From NCBI RefSeq assembly GCF_014699005.1, contig NZ_JACWZY010000013.1, forward strand, positions 122,386 through 186,385: a stretch of DNA of 64,000 nt, given 5' to 3'. The stretch's first letter is position 1. The number at the start of each line of letters is the position of its first letter. Below the pieces are notes generated by a model. That model was not told where the DNA came from. It saw only the letters and a program-made list of their open reading frames with translations, and did not search any database. This document shows, in pieces, positions 36,791-47,614 of this stretch. The stretch comes from Spirosoma profusum (GTDB lineage Bacteria > Bacteroidota > Bacteroidia > Cytophagales > Spirosomataceae). Position numbers and translations under genes: made by a program.

Positions 36791-38038
36791 ATGATCTTCC
36801 TTAAATCAACCCGATTACTGGCTCTGGCCTGGCTGGTCAGTACGTCGGCATTCGCGCAAGGGCACCTGCCGCAAGGTCCGTACAGAGGGTTATTTCATAC
36901 GGCAGGGGGCGAGGTTCCATTCAATTTTGAAATCAAGGAAAATACGGCTTACCTGCTTAATGCCAACGAACGCGAAGAATTAAAGGGAATCCAGTTGCAG
37001 GGTGATTCGCTCTTTATTCCGATTCCGCTCTATGATGCTTCGCTACGTTTCGCTCGTAAAGGACCACGATTATCAGGCATTTATCACGCCAATAGTGGCG
37101 GAAAAGACATTCCGGTAACGGCAGAATTTGGTCGGACGTATCGCTATGAAAAAAAGGACGCTCCGACAGTTAACCTGACAGGTAAATGGGATATTGGTAT
37201 TCAGCGGAATCCGGCAAATCCTACAGAAGTGAATCAAACGGTTGGCGTTTTTGAGCAGAAAGAAGACCGGATTACCGGAACCATTCTGACCGTTACGGGC
37301 GACTATCGATACTTAGACGGACACGTAACAGGCAATCAGTTTGAGTTATCAGCTTTTAGTGGCGGTGGACCTGTTGAATTTAAAGGACAGATTAGCCCAG
37401 ACGGCAAATTGACTGGAGAATTCCGCTACGTTCGCGGGGCGTTTCCTGCCTCGGGCGTAAAAAATGAAAAAGCGGAGTTACCTGACTTATACAGCCTTAC
37501 TTACCTGAAGCCGGGCTACAAAACGTTAGAATTTGCCTTCCCTGACCTGATTGGTAAACGGGTTTCATTGGCTGATGCCAAGTATAAAAATAAGGTTGTC
37601 ATCGTGACCATTTTAGGTAGCTGGTGCCCAAATTGTATCGACGAAACGGCATTTCTGGCCCCTTGGTACAAAGCAAATAAACAACGTGGCGTAGAAATTA
37701 TCGGATTAGCTTTCGAACGGAAAAATGATTTGGCTTTTGCCAAAAACGCCCTTTCCCGGCTGATCAGTCGCTACGATGTGCAGTATGACGTTCTGTTTGC
37801 TGGTCTCGCCGATAAGAAAGTGGCGTCGGATGCACTGCCTGCCTTAAATAAGGTTCTCGCGTTCCCAACAACTATTATTCTGGATAAACAGGGGAACGTA
37901 GCACAAATCCATACCGGCTACACGGGACCAGCTACGGGAAAATATTATGATCAGTACGTTGCTGAATTTAATCAGACAATCGACAAACTGCTGAAACAGG
38001 AAAAGGCGCAGAAAGAAACGGCTCGTACGGGCAAGTAA
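36791..38038 (+). CDS. TlpA/ResA-like thioredoxin-fold exported protein
   Basis: 415 residues with a signal peptide (about 1-21). The N-terminal two thirds form a beta-rich domain (about 25-235), and a C-terminal AhpC/TSA-redoxin domain (about 245-395) carries the redox motif W-C279-P-N-C282 in GSWCPNCIDETAFL, plus FPTTIILDKQGNVAQIHTGYTG. Such proteins are periplasmic thiol-disulfide reductases used for cytochrome c maturation or protection of thiols. It lies upstream of the SusC/metY/cytochrome c/SoxC block and could serve heme attachment there. Confidence 0.9.
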   Translation: MIFLKSTRLLALAWLVSTSAFAQGHLPQGPYRGLFHTAGGEVPFNFEIKENTAYLLNANEREELKGIQLQGDSLFIPIPLYDASLRFARKGPRLSGIYHANSGGKDIPVTAEFGRTYRYEKKDAPTVNLTGKWDIGIQRNPANPTEVNQTVGVFEQKEDRITGTILTVTGDYRYLDGHVTGNQFELSAFSGGGPVEFKGQISPDGKLTGEFRYVRGAFPASGVKNEKAELPDLYSLTYLKPGYKTLEFAFPDLIGKRVSLADAKYKNKVVIVTILGSWCPNCIDETAFLAPWYKANKQRGVEIIGLAFERKNDLAFAKNALSRLISRYDVQYDVLFAGLADKKVASDALPALNKVLAFPTTIILDKQGNVAQIHTGYTGPATGKYYDQYVAEFNQTIDKLLKQEKAQKETARTGK

Positions 38039-38170
38039 TACATATCACAAGATGACTCGCTAACTACAGTCAATTAAACTACTAATCCTGTATGAATACT
38101 ATGATTTAGAGCGACCATAAACCACTACTCAAAGCAATTTAAAAAGAGTACCCAAGCTATTGGCGAGCGA

Positions 38171-38202
38171 ATAAAAAACCGGAACGGCGGCAACCGTTCC
38201 GG
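38171..38202 (-). terminator. Minus-strand intrinsic terminator in the SusC leader
   Basis: CCGGAACGG (38179-38187) pairs perfectly with CCGTTCCGG (38194-38202). Read on the minus strand the stem is followed by TTTTTTAT (38171-38178 complement), a complete rho-independent terminator. On the plus strand no T-run follows. All neighbouring genes are on the plus strand, so it would end an antisense transcript coming from the start of the SusC gene at 38304. Confidence 0.7.
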
Positions 38203-38303
38203 CAGTCACAACAAGACAGAAACCGCCGAAGCGATTACAGAGCCTATGCATGCTATCAACACGCACCGGCCTGCCTCATTTTTCACGTAACCAATACAAA
38301 TTA

Positions 38304-41300
38304 ATGAAAAAAACTCTATCGGGCCGCGTTCGGCTCCTGTGGGGATTAAGCGTGTTACTTCCATTTTTCGTACAGGCGCAGAATGCACCAACGATTAATG
38401 CTACTCTTTCTGGCCGCATAACCGATAGCCGGACAAAAGAACCACTCATTGGCGCCACAGTCGTCATTAAAGGAACGACAAATGGCAGTGCCGCCGATGA
38501 TAAAGGCCGATTCCTCCTCAAAACAGGCCAAATTCTTCCGTTTACGCTGGTTGTCAGCTTCATTGGCTATCAGACTAAAGAAGTTATTGCCGAAAGCAAC
38601 ACGATAAACATCGATCTTGAAGCCGACGCCAAACAGCTTTCGGAAGTAGCGGTAGTCGGCTATGGCACCGTTGAACGAAAGAACCTGATTGGGTCACTTT
38701 CTAAAATTGACCCGGCTGAAACCAAAAATATTCCAGTTGGTAGTGTCGATGCACAATTGCAGGGAAAAGTGGTTGGCGTTCAGATTTCGAGCGCTACCGG
38801 CGTACCGGGCGAACGTGTCAACATCCGGGTTCGTGGTGCTACGTCGATCAACGCCAGCAACGACCCGCTCTACGTAGTGGATGGCGTTTTCATTAACAAC
38901 AATAGCCTCCAGACCATCGGGACGGGCGGTAAAGCTACGTCGCCAATTGCGGATATTAACCCATCCGATATTGAACGTATCGACGTACTGAAAGATGCCG
39001 AAGCGACCGCTCTGTATGGTTCACGCGGAGCTAATGGCGTGGTATTAATTACCACCAAACGGGGCAATTTCGGTCAGAAACCAACGGTCAGCATTAACGC
39101 ATCAGCGGGCGCTGCAAAAGCGGCTAAATTGTGGGATTTGACCACCGGACCCGAACACGCTACGTTGGTAAACGAATGGTGGATCAATACCGGAAAAGAC
39201 GACCGAACATTGAACCGTACGTTCGAAAATCGTCCCTTCCGGCCCATAGCGGATGGTGGCCGGGGATTACCCGAAGAACAGCAAACCTACGACCGCCTGA
39301 GTGAATTGTTTCGTACGGCTCAACTTCGTAATTATGACGTAGCCTTATCGGGGGGTACGCAAACCACCAAGTATTACATCGGTGGCGGCTACAACACGCA
39401 GGAAGCTATCATTAAGCCTGTTACGTTCAACCGGGCCAGTTTCAAGGTCAATCTCGACCAGCAGGTAAACGACAATATTCAGGTTGGCGTGAGTAATACG
39501 TTCACCCGGACGTACCGGAATCAGGCGCGGGCGGGCGATGGTCCAGCCGGTGGTTTGTTGCAGGCGGCTTTGCATACGCCAACGTACCTGTCACCAGTGA
39601 ACGAACAGGGTGTACCGGTAGGACGGGCAGGCTTCGATAACCTGACGCTGTTACTCAATAACTATCAGGTCAATACAACGAGTCTGCGGTATATCGGCAA
39701 TCTGTACGCCGACGCGCAAATTCTGCCAGGCCTAAAGTTCCGTACGAGTTTCGGTATCGACTACAACAACTACAACGAGTCGGAATACTGGAATTCGTTA
39801 CTGATTTCGGGTAGTCCAAATGGCTACGCTACGTCGAGTGTAAGTCAGTATACCACCTGGCTCAACGAGCAAACTTTAACGTATCGGAAACGTATCGGCA
39901 ATTCGCATTCTTTTGGCGTATTGATCGGTAATACGTTGCAAAGTGATAACCTGACTCGTACGTATGCCGAAGGGCGCGGATTCCCGAATGATAATTTCAC
40001 GCAAATTTCATCGGCAGCTACGACGGCCAGCTCGCAGAACTGGAGCAAAAGCACACTGGCTTCGTTCTTCGGAAAAGTCGATTACAATTTCGCAGGTAAG
40101 TACCTGATTGATGCCAGTCTTCGGGCCGACGGTTCGTCGCGATTTGGTTCGTCGCGGAAATGGGGTTATTTCCCGGCTGTCGGCGCTGCCTGGCGGATTA
40201 AACAGGAATCGTTCCTACAAAACAACCGGGTTATCAGCGACCTGAAATTACGGGCAAGCTGGGGCGTAACGGGCAACCAGAACGGTATCGGCAACTTTGC
40301 CGCACAGGGTTTATGGACAGGTGGAACGGGCTATCAGGGAAGCCCCGGTATTGCTCCTCAACAATTAGGCAACCCCGATTTACAATGGGAACGCACGCGC
40401 CAACTCAACGCCGGCCTGGACGTATCGCTGTTCAACGACCGCATTGGCCTGGAATTCAATGTGTACGACAAATACACGTCGAATGGTCTGTTGCAGATCG
40501 CGTTACCCGGCACAACGGGCTTCAGCAACTACTGGAGCAATGCTACCGAAATTAGCAATAAAGGGTTTGAGTTGGGCATCAACACCGTTAACATTCAGCG
40601 CGGTGGGCTAACCTGGAGCACTAGTTTCAACGTTGCTCAGAACGTAAACCGTATCGAAAAACTGGCTACGCCCCTGCGTTACGGCAGCCGTGAATTGATT
40701 CTACAGCAGCAGGGCACACCGCTTTACTCATTCTGGGTGTACAAGCAGCTTTACGTTGATCCGCAAACGGGCAACGTAGTGTATGAAGATGTCAACAAGG
40801 ACGGGAAAATTACGGTTGATGACCGCCAGTTAGTTGGCAGCATCTGGCCGAAATTCTTCGGTGGATTAACCAACACGCTGACGTATCGTGGCTTCGACGT
40901 CAATCTGTTTTTTGCTTACCAGTACGGCAACAAAATCTATAATCACAACAAGTTTTTCGGTGAAGGCGGAGGAGCACGCGATGCGGCACGTATCATTTTT
41001 GCCTCCAATAATGCTCGCTGGCAGAAACCGGGTGATATTACCGACGTACCACGACCGGATGGTATCAACGTGAACAACTACCGCGATGGCGGGAGTCGCT
41101 GGCTGGAAGACGGCTCGTTTTTGCGATTGCGCTCACTTACTGTTGGTTATACGCTCCCCAAAACCGTTACGAAGCGGGTTGGTATTCAGGGATTACGCGT
41201 CTACGCCGTTGGCACAAACCTCTGGCTGCTAACCAAATACACAGGACTCGACCCCGAAACGAGCGCCAGCAGCGACCCTAACTCGCAAGGGATTGACCTC

Positions 41301-41354
41301 GGTACGCCACCACAGCCTGTTGGTTTTCAGGGGGGTATCAGTCTGACTCTCTAA
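38304..41354 (+). CDS. SusC/RagA TonB-dependent receptor (second pair)
   Basis: 1016 residues from the ATG at 38304, which gives a clear signal peptide (MKKTLSGRVRLLWGLSVLLP...). There is a carboxypeptidase-regulatory-like domain (about 35-110; SGRITDSRTKEPLIGATVVI), then the plug with VDVLKDAEATALYGSRGANG near residue 230, then the barrel. No STN domain, so it is not a signalling receptor of the FecA type. The SusD partner follows 68 bp downstream. It lies in the same strand and block as metY and the sulfite dehydrogenase, so the ligand may contain sulfur (inference). Confidence 0.93.
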   Translation: MKKTLSGRVRLLWGLSVLLPFFVQAQNAPTINATLSGRITDSRTKEPLIGATVVIKGTTNGSAADDKGRFLLKTGQILPFTLVVSFIGYQTKEVIAESNTINIDLEADAKQLSEVAVVGYGTVERKNLIGSLSKIDPAETKNIPVGSVDAQLQGKVVGVQISSATGVPGERVNIRVRGATSINASNDPLYVVDGVFINNNSLQTIGTGGKATSPIADINPSDIERIDVLKDAEATALYGSRGANGVVLITTKRGNFGQKPTVSINASAGAAKAAKLWDLTTGPEHATLVNEWWINTGKDDRTLNRTFENRPFRPIADGGRGLPEEQQTYDRLSELFRTAQLRNYDVALSGGTQTTKYYIGGGYNTQEAIIKPVTFNRASFKVNLDQQVNDNIQVGVSNTFTRTYRNQARAGDGPAGGLLQAALHTPTYLSPVNEQGVPVGRAGFDNLTLLLNNYQVNTTSLRYIGNLYADAQILPGLKFRTSFGIDYNNYNESEYWNSLLISGSPNGYATSSVSQYTTWLNEQTLTYRKRIGNSHSFGVLIGNTLQSDNLTRTYAEGRGFPNDNFTQISSAATTASSQNWSKSTLASFFGKVDYNFAGKYLIDASLRADGSSRFGSSRKWGYFPAVGAAWRIKQESFLQNNRVISDLKLRASWGVTGNQNGIGNFAAQGLWTGGTGYQGSPGIAPQQLGNPDLQWERTRQLNAGLDVSLFNDRIGLEFNVYDKYTSNGLLQIALPGTTGFSNYWSNATEISNKGFELGINTVNIQRGGLTWSTSFNVAQNVNRIEKLATPLRYGSRELILQQQGTPLYSFWVYKQLYVDPQTGNVVYEDVNKDGKITVDDRQLVGSIWPKFFGGLTNTLTYRGFDVNLFFAYQYGNKIYNHNKFFGEGGGARDAARIIFASNNARWQKPGDITDVPRPDGINVNNYRDGGSRWLEDGSFLRLRSLTVGYTLPKTVTKRVGIQGLRVYAVGTNLWLLTKYTGLDPETSASSDPNSQGIDLGTPPQPVGFQGGISLTL

Positions 41355-41422
41355 TTATCTACCTCTTCATTGCTCAGGGCGGCACATTGGCTTGTTGGGC
41401 CTGAGCATAAATCTCATTACGT

Positions 41423-42775
41423 ATGCGTGTGAAACAACCCATTTTGTTACTGCTTTTCCTCCTGACATTCAGCAGTTGCCGGGATTTTCTAGATGTAAAA
41501 CCCCTGGAGTCGATTTCCGACACCGAAACCATAACGAATCAGAACTCCGCCCTCACGGCACTACGTGGTGTGTATAGCGCGTTGGGCGATGGCGGTTACT
41601 ACGGTACTAGTTTTCAGAGCATTGGCTATCTGTCGGGCGACAACGTTCAATGGACGGGTTCGCAATCGCAGGTGCAGGAGTTTATCAATAAAAAGGTAAA
41701 CGCCGATAATTCCACAATTTCGTCAGCCTGGATTGCCATTTACCGGACCATCAACCGGGCTAATAACGTACTGGCTAAAGTTCCGACTGTTACGGACCCA
41801 TCGTTCACAACAGCCCAGAAAAATCAATACGTTGGTGAAGCCTATGCAATCCGGGCGCTGGCTTACTTCGACCTGGCCCGGACGTTTGGTGGAGTGCCCA
41901 TCATTACGTCACCGACAGAGAAACCGACTGATAATTCGGGGATTAAGCGTAGTACTCAGGCCGATACGTATGCGCAGGTATTGAAAGATCTGGATGCTGC
42001 TGAGCCACTTCTGCCAACCACCGTTGATCGGTATCGGGTAACCCAACGTACCGTTTTTGCGCTGAAAGCTCGCTTTTATCTATACCAGAAAAACTACGCG
42101 AAGGCCGAAGAGTACGCCACTAAACTCATCAGCGATGCCACGAATTATCGCCTGGTAAAACCTTACGGAGCTTTCTTCCAGAGTGATGCGCGCGGTACGG
42201 CTGAGTCGGTGTTCGAGATTTTTTACAATGGTACGACCGAAGTAAACAGTCATCGTGGGCAGTGGCAACCTCAGACCAACGGCGGCACGCGGCAATGGGC
42301 GCCAAACGATGCGCTGGTGGCTTTGCTCAACAATCCGGCCATCGGTGGAAATCGCTCGGTGCTGGTAGCGAAAGACAATCAGAATCGCTGGTACGGCAAT
42401 CTGTACTACCGGAATCCAGCTTCTGACCCTTCCTACATCTTCCGCATTGCCGAAGCGTATTTGATTCGGGCCGAAGCGCGCGCGCAGCAGGACAAACTTC
42501 CGGATGCACTCACCGACCTCAATGCGGTACGTGACCGCGCCGGATTAACTGCGTTGACGGCGACTACTACGCCGACAAAAGACGCGGTCTTGCTGGCGAT
42601 TGAAAACGAACGTCGGGTTGAGTTTGCGCTGGAGCCTCATCGCTGGTTCGACATCGTTCGGACGGGCCGGGCGTCTGCCGTTTTCAACCTGAGCGATGCC
42701 AATCGTTACGTATTGCCAATTCCGGTTCAGCAGTTGCTGACCGACAAAGCTTTAGAGCAGAATCCGGGCTATTAG
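41423..42775 (+). CDS. SusD/RagB lipoprotein (second pair)
   Basis: 450 residues, lipobox FSSC with Cys19. SusD-typical segments are GEAYAIRALAYFDLARTFGG (about 134-154), YIFRIAEAYLIRAEARAQQ, IENERRVEFALEPHRWFDI and the closing LPIPVQQL...NPGY. It binds the ligand at the cell surface and lids the preceding SusC. It is shorter than the other two SusD proteins in the window, which suggests a smaller ligand-binding face. metY follows 57 bp downstream. Confidence 0.92.
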   Translation: MRVKQPILLLLFLLTFSSCRDFLDVKPLESISDTETITNQNSALTALRGVYSALGDGGYYGTSFQSIGYLSGDNVQWTGSQSQVQEFINKKVNADNSTISSAWIAIYRTINRANNVLAKVPTVTDPSFTTAQKNQYVGEAYAIRALAYFDLARTFGGVPIITSPTEKPTDNSGIKRSTQADTYAQVLKDLDAAEPLLPTTVDRYRVTQRTVFALKARFYLYQKNYAKAEEYATKLISDATNYRLVKPYGAFFQSDARGTAESVFEIFYNGTTEVNSHRGQWQPQTNGGTRQWAPNDALVALLNNPAIGGNRSVLVAKDNQNRWYGNLYYRNPASDPSYIFRIAEAYLIRAEARAQQDKLPDALTDLNAVRDRAGLTALTATTTPTKDAVLLAIENERRVEFALEPHRWFDIVRTGRASAVFNLSDANRYVLPIPVQQLLTDKALEQNPGY

Positions 42776-44194
<1,419 letters not shown>

Positions 44195-44205
44195 TTCTGA
44201 CAATT

Positions 44206-45624
44206 ATGAGCAACCAAACACAGGCGCTTACCGGCGTTAATCCGCTTATTGCGCAGCCCGGCCCCCGGTCGGGTTGGGGAACTCGTTCGGCTTCGAAAGC
44301 TGAATTAAGTACGGAATGGACTGGTTCGGAGAAACTAATTTTCCGGTTCGTATTTCTTTACTTTCTCATTCAGGCGTTGCCGATTGACATCCAGTTTTTT
44401 CAAAATCTGGTCGATTTTAAAGGCGGTTATACGCGCTACCTGTTCAATTTGTCGCACTACGCACCCCGTTTTTTCGGCCCTGTTGATACGTTTGCCAATT
44501 GGGGCGTTGTGGTTTTACTGGCCGCGATTGGTACGGTAATCTGGTCACGACGTAGTGACGCAACGACAAACTACGACCGGCTTTATTACTGGTTGCGCGT
44601 AGTGCTACGTTACCGGCTGGCGCTGGCTGTGCTGGCGTATGCATTCATCAAGCTGTTTCCGTTGCAGGCACCAAAACCATCAATCAGCAATCTGAACACC
44701 GCTTACGGTGATTTCACCGCCTGGAAGCTGTTTTCGCTGTCGCTGGGCGTGGTTCCGTCGTACGAATCGTTTCTGGGGCTGGTCGAATTGGTGGGTGGGT
44801 TATTGCTCCTTCACCGCAAAACGGCGACCATCGGTACGTTGATTCTGCTACCATTTTTGGGAAATATCTTTTTCTCCAATCTGGCTTACGAAGGGGGTGA
44901 ATATGTCTACGCTGGCCTGCTTACTACGTTCGGTCTGGTGCTGTTTTCCTTCGATGCGATACGTTTGTTTCGACTGGTTTCGCTCGAAATTCCCGCTTCT
45001 CCGAATCGCTTTCAGCTTGTTCTTTCGGAGCAATGGCAACGTACCGGTCGGTTGGCGCTGAAAAGTGCCTTTCTCGTGTTCGTCGTGCTGATTTATGGCT
45101 TTACTACGTATCGTACTTACAAGAACGGGCCCGTACGTTTTCCGGAGACAAAGGGCTTGTCGGACGTAGCGGGTATTTATAACGTCAGCGAATTTCGTAG
45201 TGATGGCAAGTCGATTCCGTATTCAAAAACTGACCCGAATCGCTGGAAAGACGTGGTTTTCGAAACCTGGAATACCATCAGTATCAAGTCGAACCGGCCC
45301 GTAAAGCTGGTCAATACCAATACCGAAGAACTTCCGGCAACCGACGAGCAGCGGGATTATGAGCTAGCAGGTTCGCAGGGGCGGCACTACTATCGGTATA
45401 CAATCGACCCAACCGGCAAGAAGCTGACACTCACGAACGCCAATCCAAATTATGCCGACGAAACATTGCAACTGACCTACAGCCGACCAACGCCCAACCA
45501 GATTATTCTGTCGGGTACCGACGAAAAGCACGATTCGGTGTATGCGGTGCTGGATAAAGTAGCTAAAAAATACCTGATCGATGAAGCCGCCAAAGCCGGT
45601 CGGCGCGGGGCACTTTCCTTATAA
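44206..45624 (+). CDS. DoxX-like multi-pass membrane protein with C-terminal soluble domain (paralogue 1)
   Basis: 472 residues. About seven membrane segments lie between residues 45 and 300 (LIFRFVFLYFLIQALPI; LALAVLAYAFIKLFPLQ; LVELVGGLLLLHRKTATIG; AGLLTTFGLVLFSFDAI). The Phe/Lys-rich helix followed by GxxExxxGxLLL is the DoxX-like pattern. A soluble domain of about 150 residues follows (DVAGIYNVSEFRSDGKSIPY; HYYRYTIDPTGKKLTL). DoxX was first described as a subunit of archaeal thiosulfate:quinone oxidoreductase, and related proteins occur with sulfur metabolism. It is 11 bp after metY and 13 bp before a paralogue. Confidence 0.7.
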   Translation: MSNQTQALTGVNPLIAQPGPRSGWGTRSASKAELSTEWTGSEKLIFRFVFLYFLIQALPIDIQFFQNLVDFKGGYTRYLFNLSHYAPRFFGPVDTFANWGVVVLLAAIGTVIWSRRSDATTNYDRLYYWLRVVLRYRLALAVLAYAFIKLFPLQAPKPSISNLNTAYGDFTAWKLFSLSLGVVPSYESFLGLVELVGGLLLLHRKTATIGTLILLPFLGNIFFSNLAYEGGEYVYAGLLTTFGLVLFSFDAIRLFRLVSLEIPASPNRFQLVLSEQWQRTGRLALKSAFLVFVVLIYGFTTYRTYKNGPVRFPETKGLSDVAGIYNVSEFRSDGKSIPYSKTDPNRWKDVVFETWNTISIKSNRPVKLVNTNTEELPATDEQRDYELAGSQGRHYYRYTIDPTGKKLTLTNANPNYADETLQLTYSRPTPNQIILSGTDEKHDSVYAVLDKVAKKYLIDEAAKAGRRGALSL

Positions 45625-45637
45625 CTCTTTTTGACCA

Positions 45638-47371
45638 ATGGCAACTCCGAATATCACTCCCGAACGGGCCGACCTGGGGCTATTGTCGCTCGATGAACTG
45701 GCCGAACAACATCGGGCCAGTTCGAGTGAGGCAGCGCCCAACTCTGTAAATCAGCCGGTTCATAAAAAAGGCCAATCCTGGACTGAGGGGCAGAAAATTC
45801 TGTTCCGTATTGCGTTCGTTTTCTTTATCAGCATGTCGCTGCCCAATAACATCGAATGGTATAAAGAAATACTGGAATTCGATTGGCTGCACCTGCATTA
45901 CCGCGACCTCTACGACGTAGCGCGTTTTGGTTCAGGACTAAATATTTTCGGGAATAAGCTCTTTGGCAGCACGTTGAACGGCTACGCTACGTGGATTATC
46001 ACCCTGATTTTTGCTACGGTAATTGGGCTGATATGGACCGCCATCGCCCGATTTCGCAACAAGGAAGCCAAAGAATACAACCTCCTGTATTACTGGTTAC
46101 GGGTCGTGGTACGTTACCGGGCGGGTATTGGCATCATTGGTTTCGGTTTTACGAAGCTCATGCCTACGCAGCTTCCTTACCCGTCGCTCGGCCTGCTGAA
46201 CACCAACTTTGGCGACCTGACCGCTCAGAAAATCTACTGGCTATCAATAGGTATTGTGCCCTGGTACGAAGTTTTTACGGGCGTTGTGGAAGTGCTGGCC
46301 GGAGCATTGCTGTTCTTCCGGGCTACTACGTTCTGGGGTTCTGTACTGCTGTTTGGGGCGCTGGCCGATATAGTATACGTCAACTTTGCCTATGATGGGG
46401 GCGTCCATGGATACAGCTCATATTTTGTGCTGCTGTCGGGATTTCTGCTCATTTACTACATCAAAGACCTCTACAACCTGCTGATTCGTGAGCGACTGAC
46501 GGTTCCTAATTATTTCGCTCCGACTTTTAGCGGTGGGCTGCAATACGCACGTATCAGCCTGAAAACCTTGACGATTGGCCTGTTTCTGGTGCTGCTGTTC
46601 TGGCTTCAATACGTCAATTTCCGCTACGATCCCTATAAGCAGCCGGCTCAGAAGGGACTAAAAGAACTGCGCGGAAACTACAACGTAACGGAATTTCAGC
46701 TCAACGGAAAAAGCCTCCCATTTTCGCCGGTGGATTCCGTTCGCTGGCAGGAAGCTACGTTCGAAAACTGGACTACGCTAACATTTAAAGTAGCAAAACC
46801 CGTTGAGTTAGACTTGTCGAATGGAGGTGGTTCACCGATGCGTGACATCAACCGAACGTTTGAGCTGACCGGTGTAGCGGGTGGACAGCGGGTGTTCTAT
46901 TACGAAGCCGATACCAAGAATCATGTGCTGTATTTGCAGGACAAAAATCGGGGCGCACGAAACGCCGAGAATCGCGAATTCCTGGCTAATAACCGTGATT
47001 TCGCAGCTACAGACGCCACTAAAGTGCGTAATCAATCCGGTAGAAGAGGACGGTCTGCCGAAAAAAGAGGTGACCGTGACGAACAGCCCGACGATAACTG
47101 GATTCCGGCAGAAGCGAAAGCAATCATCGGTCCGGAAGATCTTAAAATTGACCCAATCGCCCGTTCTACACGACGTACCAAAGGGATTAAATCGGAAAGC
47201 CGCCCTGCAAAACGCAATCGGATGGTGCTTCACTATACCGCTCAAAACAACGGCGACCGCGTGATTTTACGGGGTATCAACGAGAAAAAAGATTCCATCT
47301 ACGTAGTGCTCGACCGGGCCAACCGGAAGTACGCTCTCTCGGAGAGTACGCTGAAAGCCGGAACGTATTAA
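45638..47371 (+). CDS. DoxX-like multi-pass membrane protein with C-terminal soluble domain (paralogue 2)
   Basis: 577 residues, homologous to the previous protein through the membrane part (YWLRVVVRYRAGIGIIGFGF; VEVLAGALLFFRATTFWGS) and the soluble end (LRGNYNVTEFQLNGKSLPF). It differs by a longer N-terminus and a highly charged insertion of about 90 residues (about 445-535) inside the C-terminal domain, with Arg/Lys/Glu runs (NQSGRRGRSAEKRGDRDEQ, RSTRRTKGIKSESRPAKRN) that look disordered. The two proteins probably form a heteromeric membrane complex. A hairpin repeat follows at 47440. Confidence 0.7.
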   Translation: MATPNITPERADLGLLSLDELAEQHRASSSEAAPNSVNQPVHKKGQSWTEGQKILFRIAFVFFISMSLPNNIEWYKEILEFDWLHLHYRDLYDVARFGSGLNIFGNKLFGSTLNGYATWIITLIFATVIGLIWTAIARFRNKEAKEYNLLYYWLRVVVRYRAGIGIIGFGFTKLMPTQLPYPSLGLLNTNFGDLTAQKIYWLSIGIVPWYEVFTGVVEVLAGALLFFRATTFWGSVLLFGALADIVYVNFAYDGGVHGYSSYFVLLSGFLLIYYIKDLYNLLIRERLTVPNYFAPTFSGGLQYARISLKTLTIGLFLVLLFWLQYVNFRYDPYKQPAQKGLKELRGNYNVTEFQLNGKSLPFSPVDSVRWQEATFENWTTLTFKVAKPVELDLSNGGGSPMRDINRTFELTGVAGGQRVFYYEADTKNHVLYLQDKNRGARNAENREFLANNRDFAATDATKVRNQSGRRGRSAEKRGDRDEQPDDNWIPAEAKAIIGPEDLKIDPIARSTRRTKGIKSESRPAKRNRMVLHYTAQNNGDRVILRGINEKKDSIYVVLDRANRKYALSESTLKAGTY

Positions 47372-47439
47372 GTCATATTACCCCGAAGGTTCCAAAAAAA
47401 AACTGTTTAAACTTTCACAAACAGGTTTCAAATGGGCGC

Positions 47440-47529
47440 TTTTGTCATTCTGACGAAGGAAGAATCTTAAAGCATCCTTACCTGCGAATTGGGATGACTT
47501 CAGATTTTTCCTTCGTCAGAATGACAAAA
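47440..47529. repeat. Hairpin repeat, TTTTGTCAT family (copy 2)
   Basis: The arms 47440-47467 and 47502-47529 are 28 bp with one mismatch. The left arm begins TTTTGTCATTCTGACGAAGG. It has the same ends and central GAAG/ATCTTAA pattern as 12626-12717 and 54991-55080. It lies between the second DoxX-like gene and the third SusC. Confidence 0.9.
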
Positions 47530-47614
47530 ATAGCTCTTGAGAAAAGTTAAAACAGCGTTTACTGGCACCTTCGGGTTTTAAACAACCTGAAACTACACTT
47601 AACAGATAGACAAA

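Noticed and set aside
38160..38210. SAM, TPP or cobalamin riboswitch in the leader of the second SusC
   Set aside because: None of the conserved core motifs of these riboswitches is visible; the hairpin fits a minus-strand terminator better.
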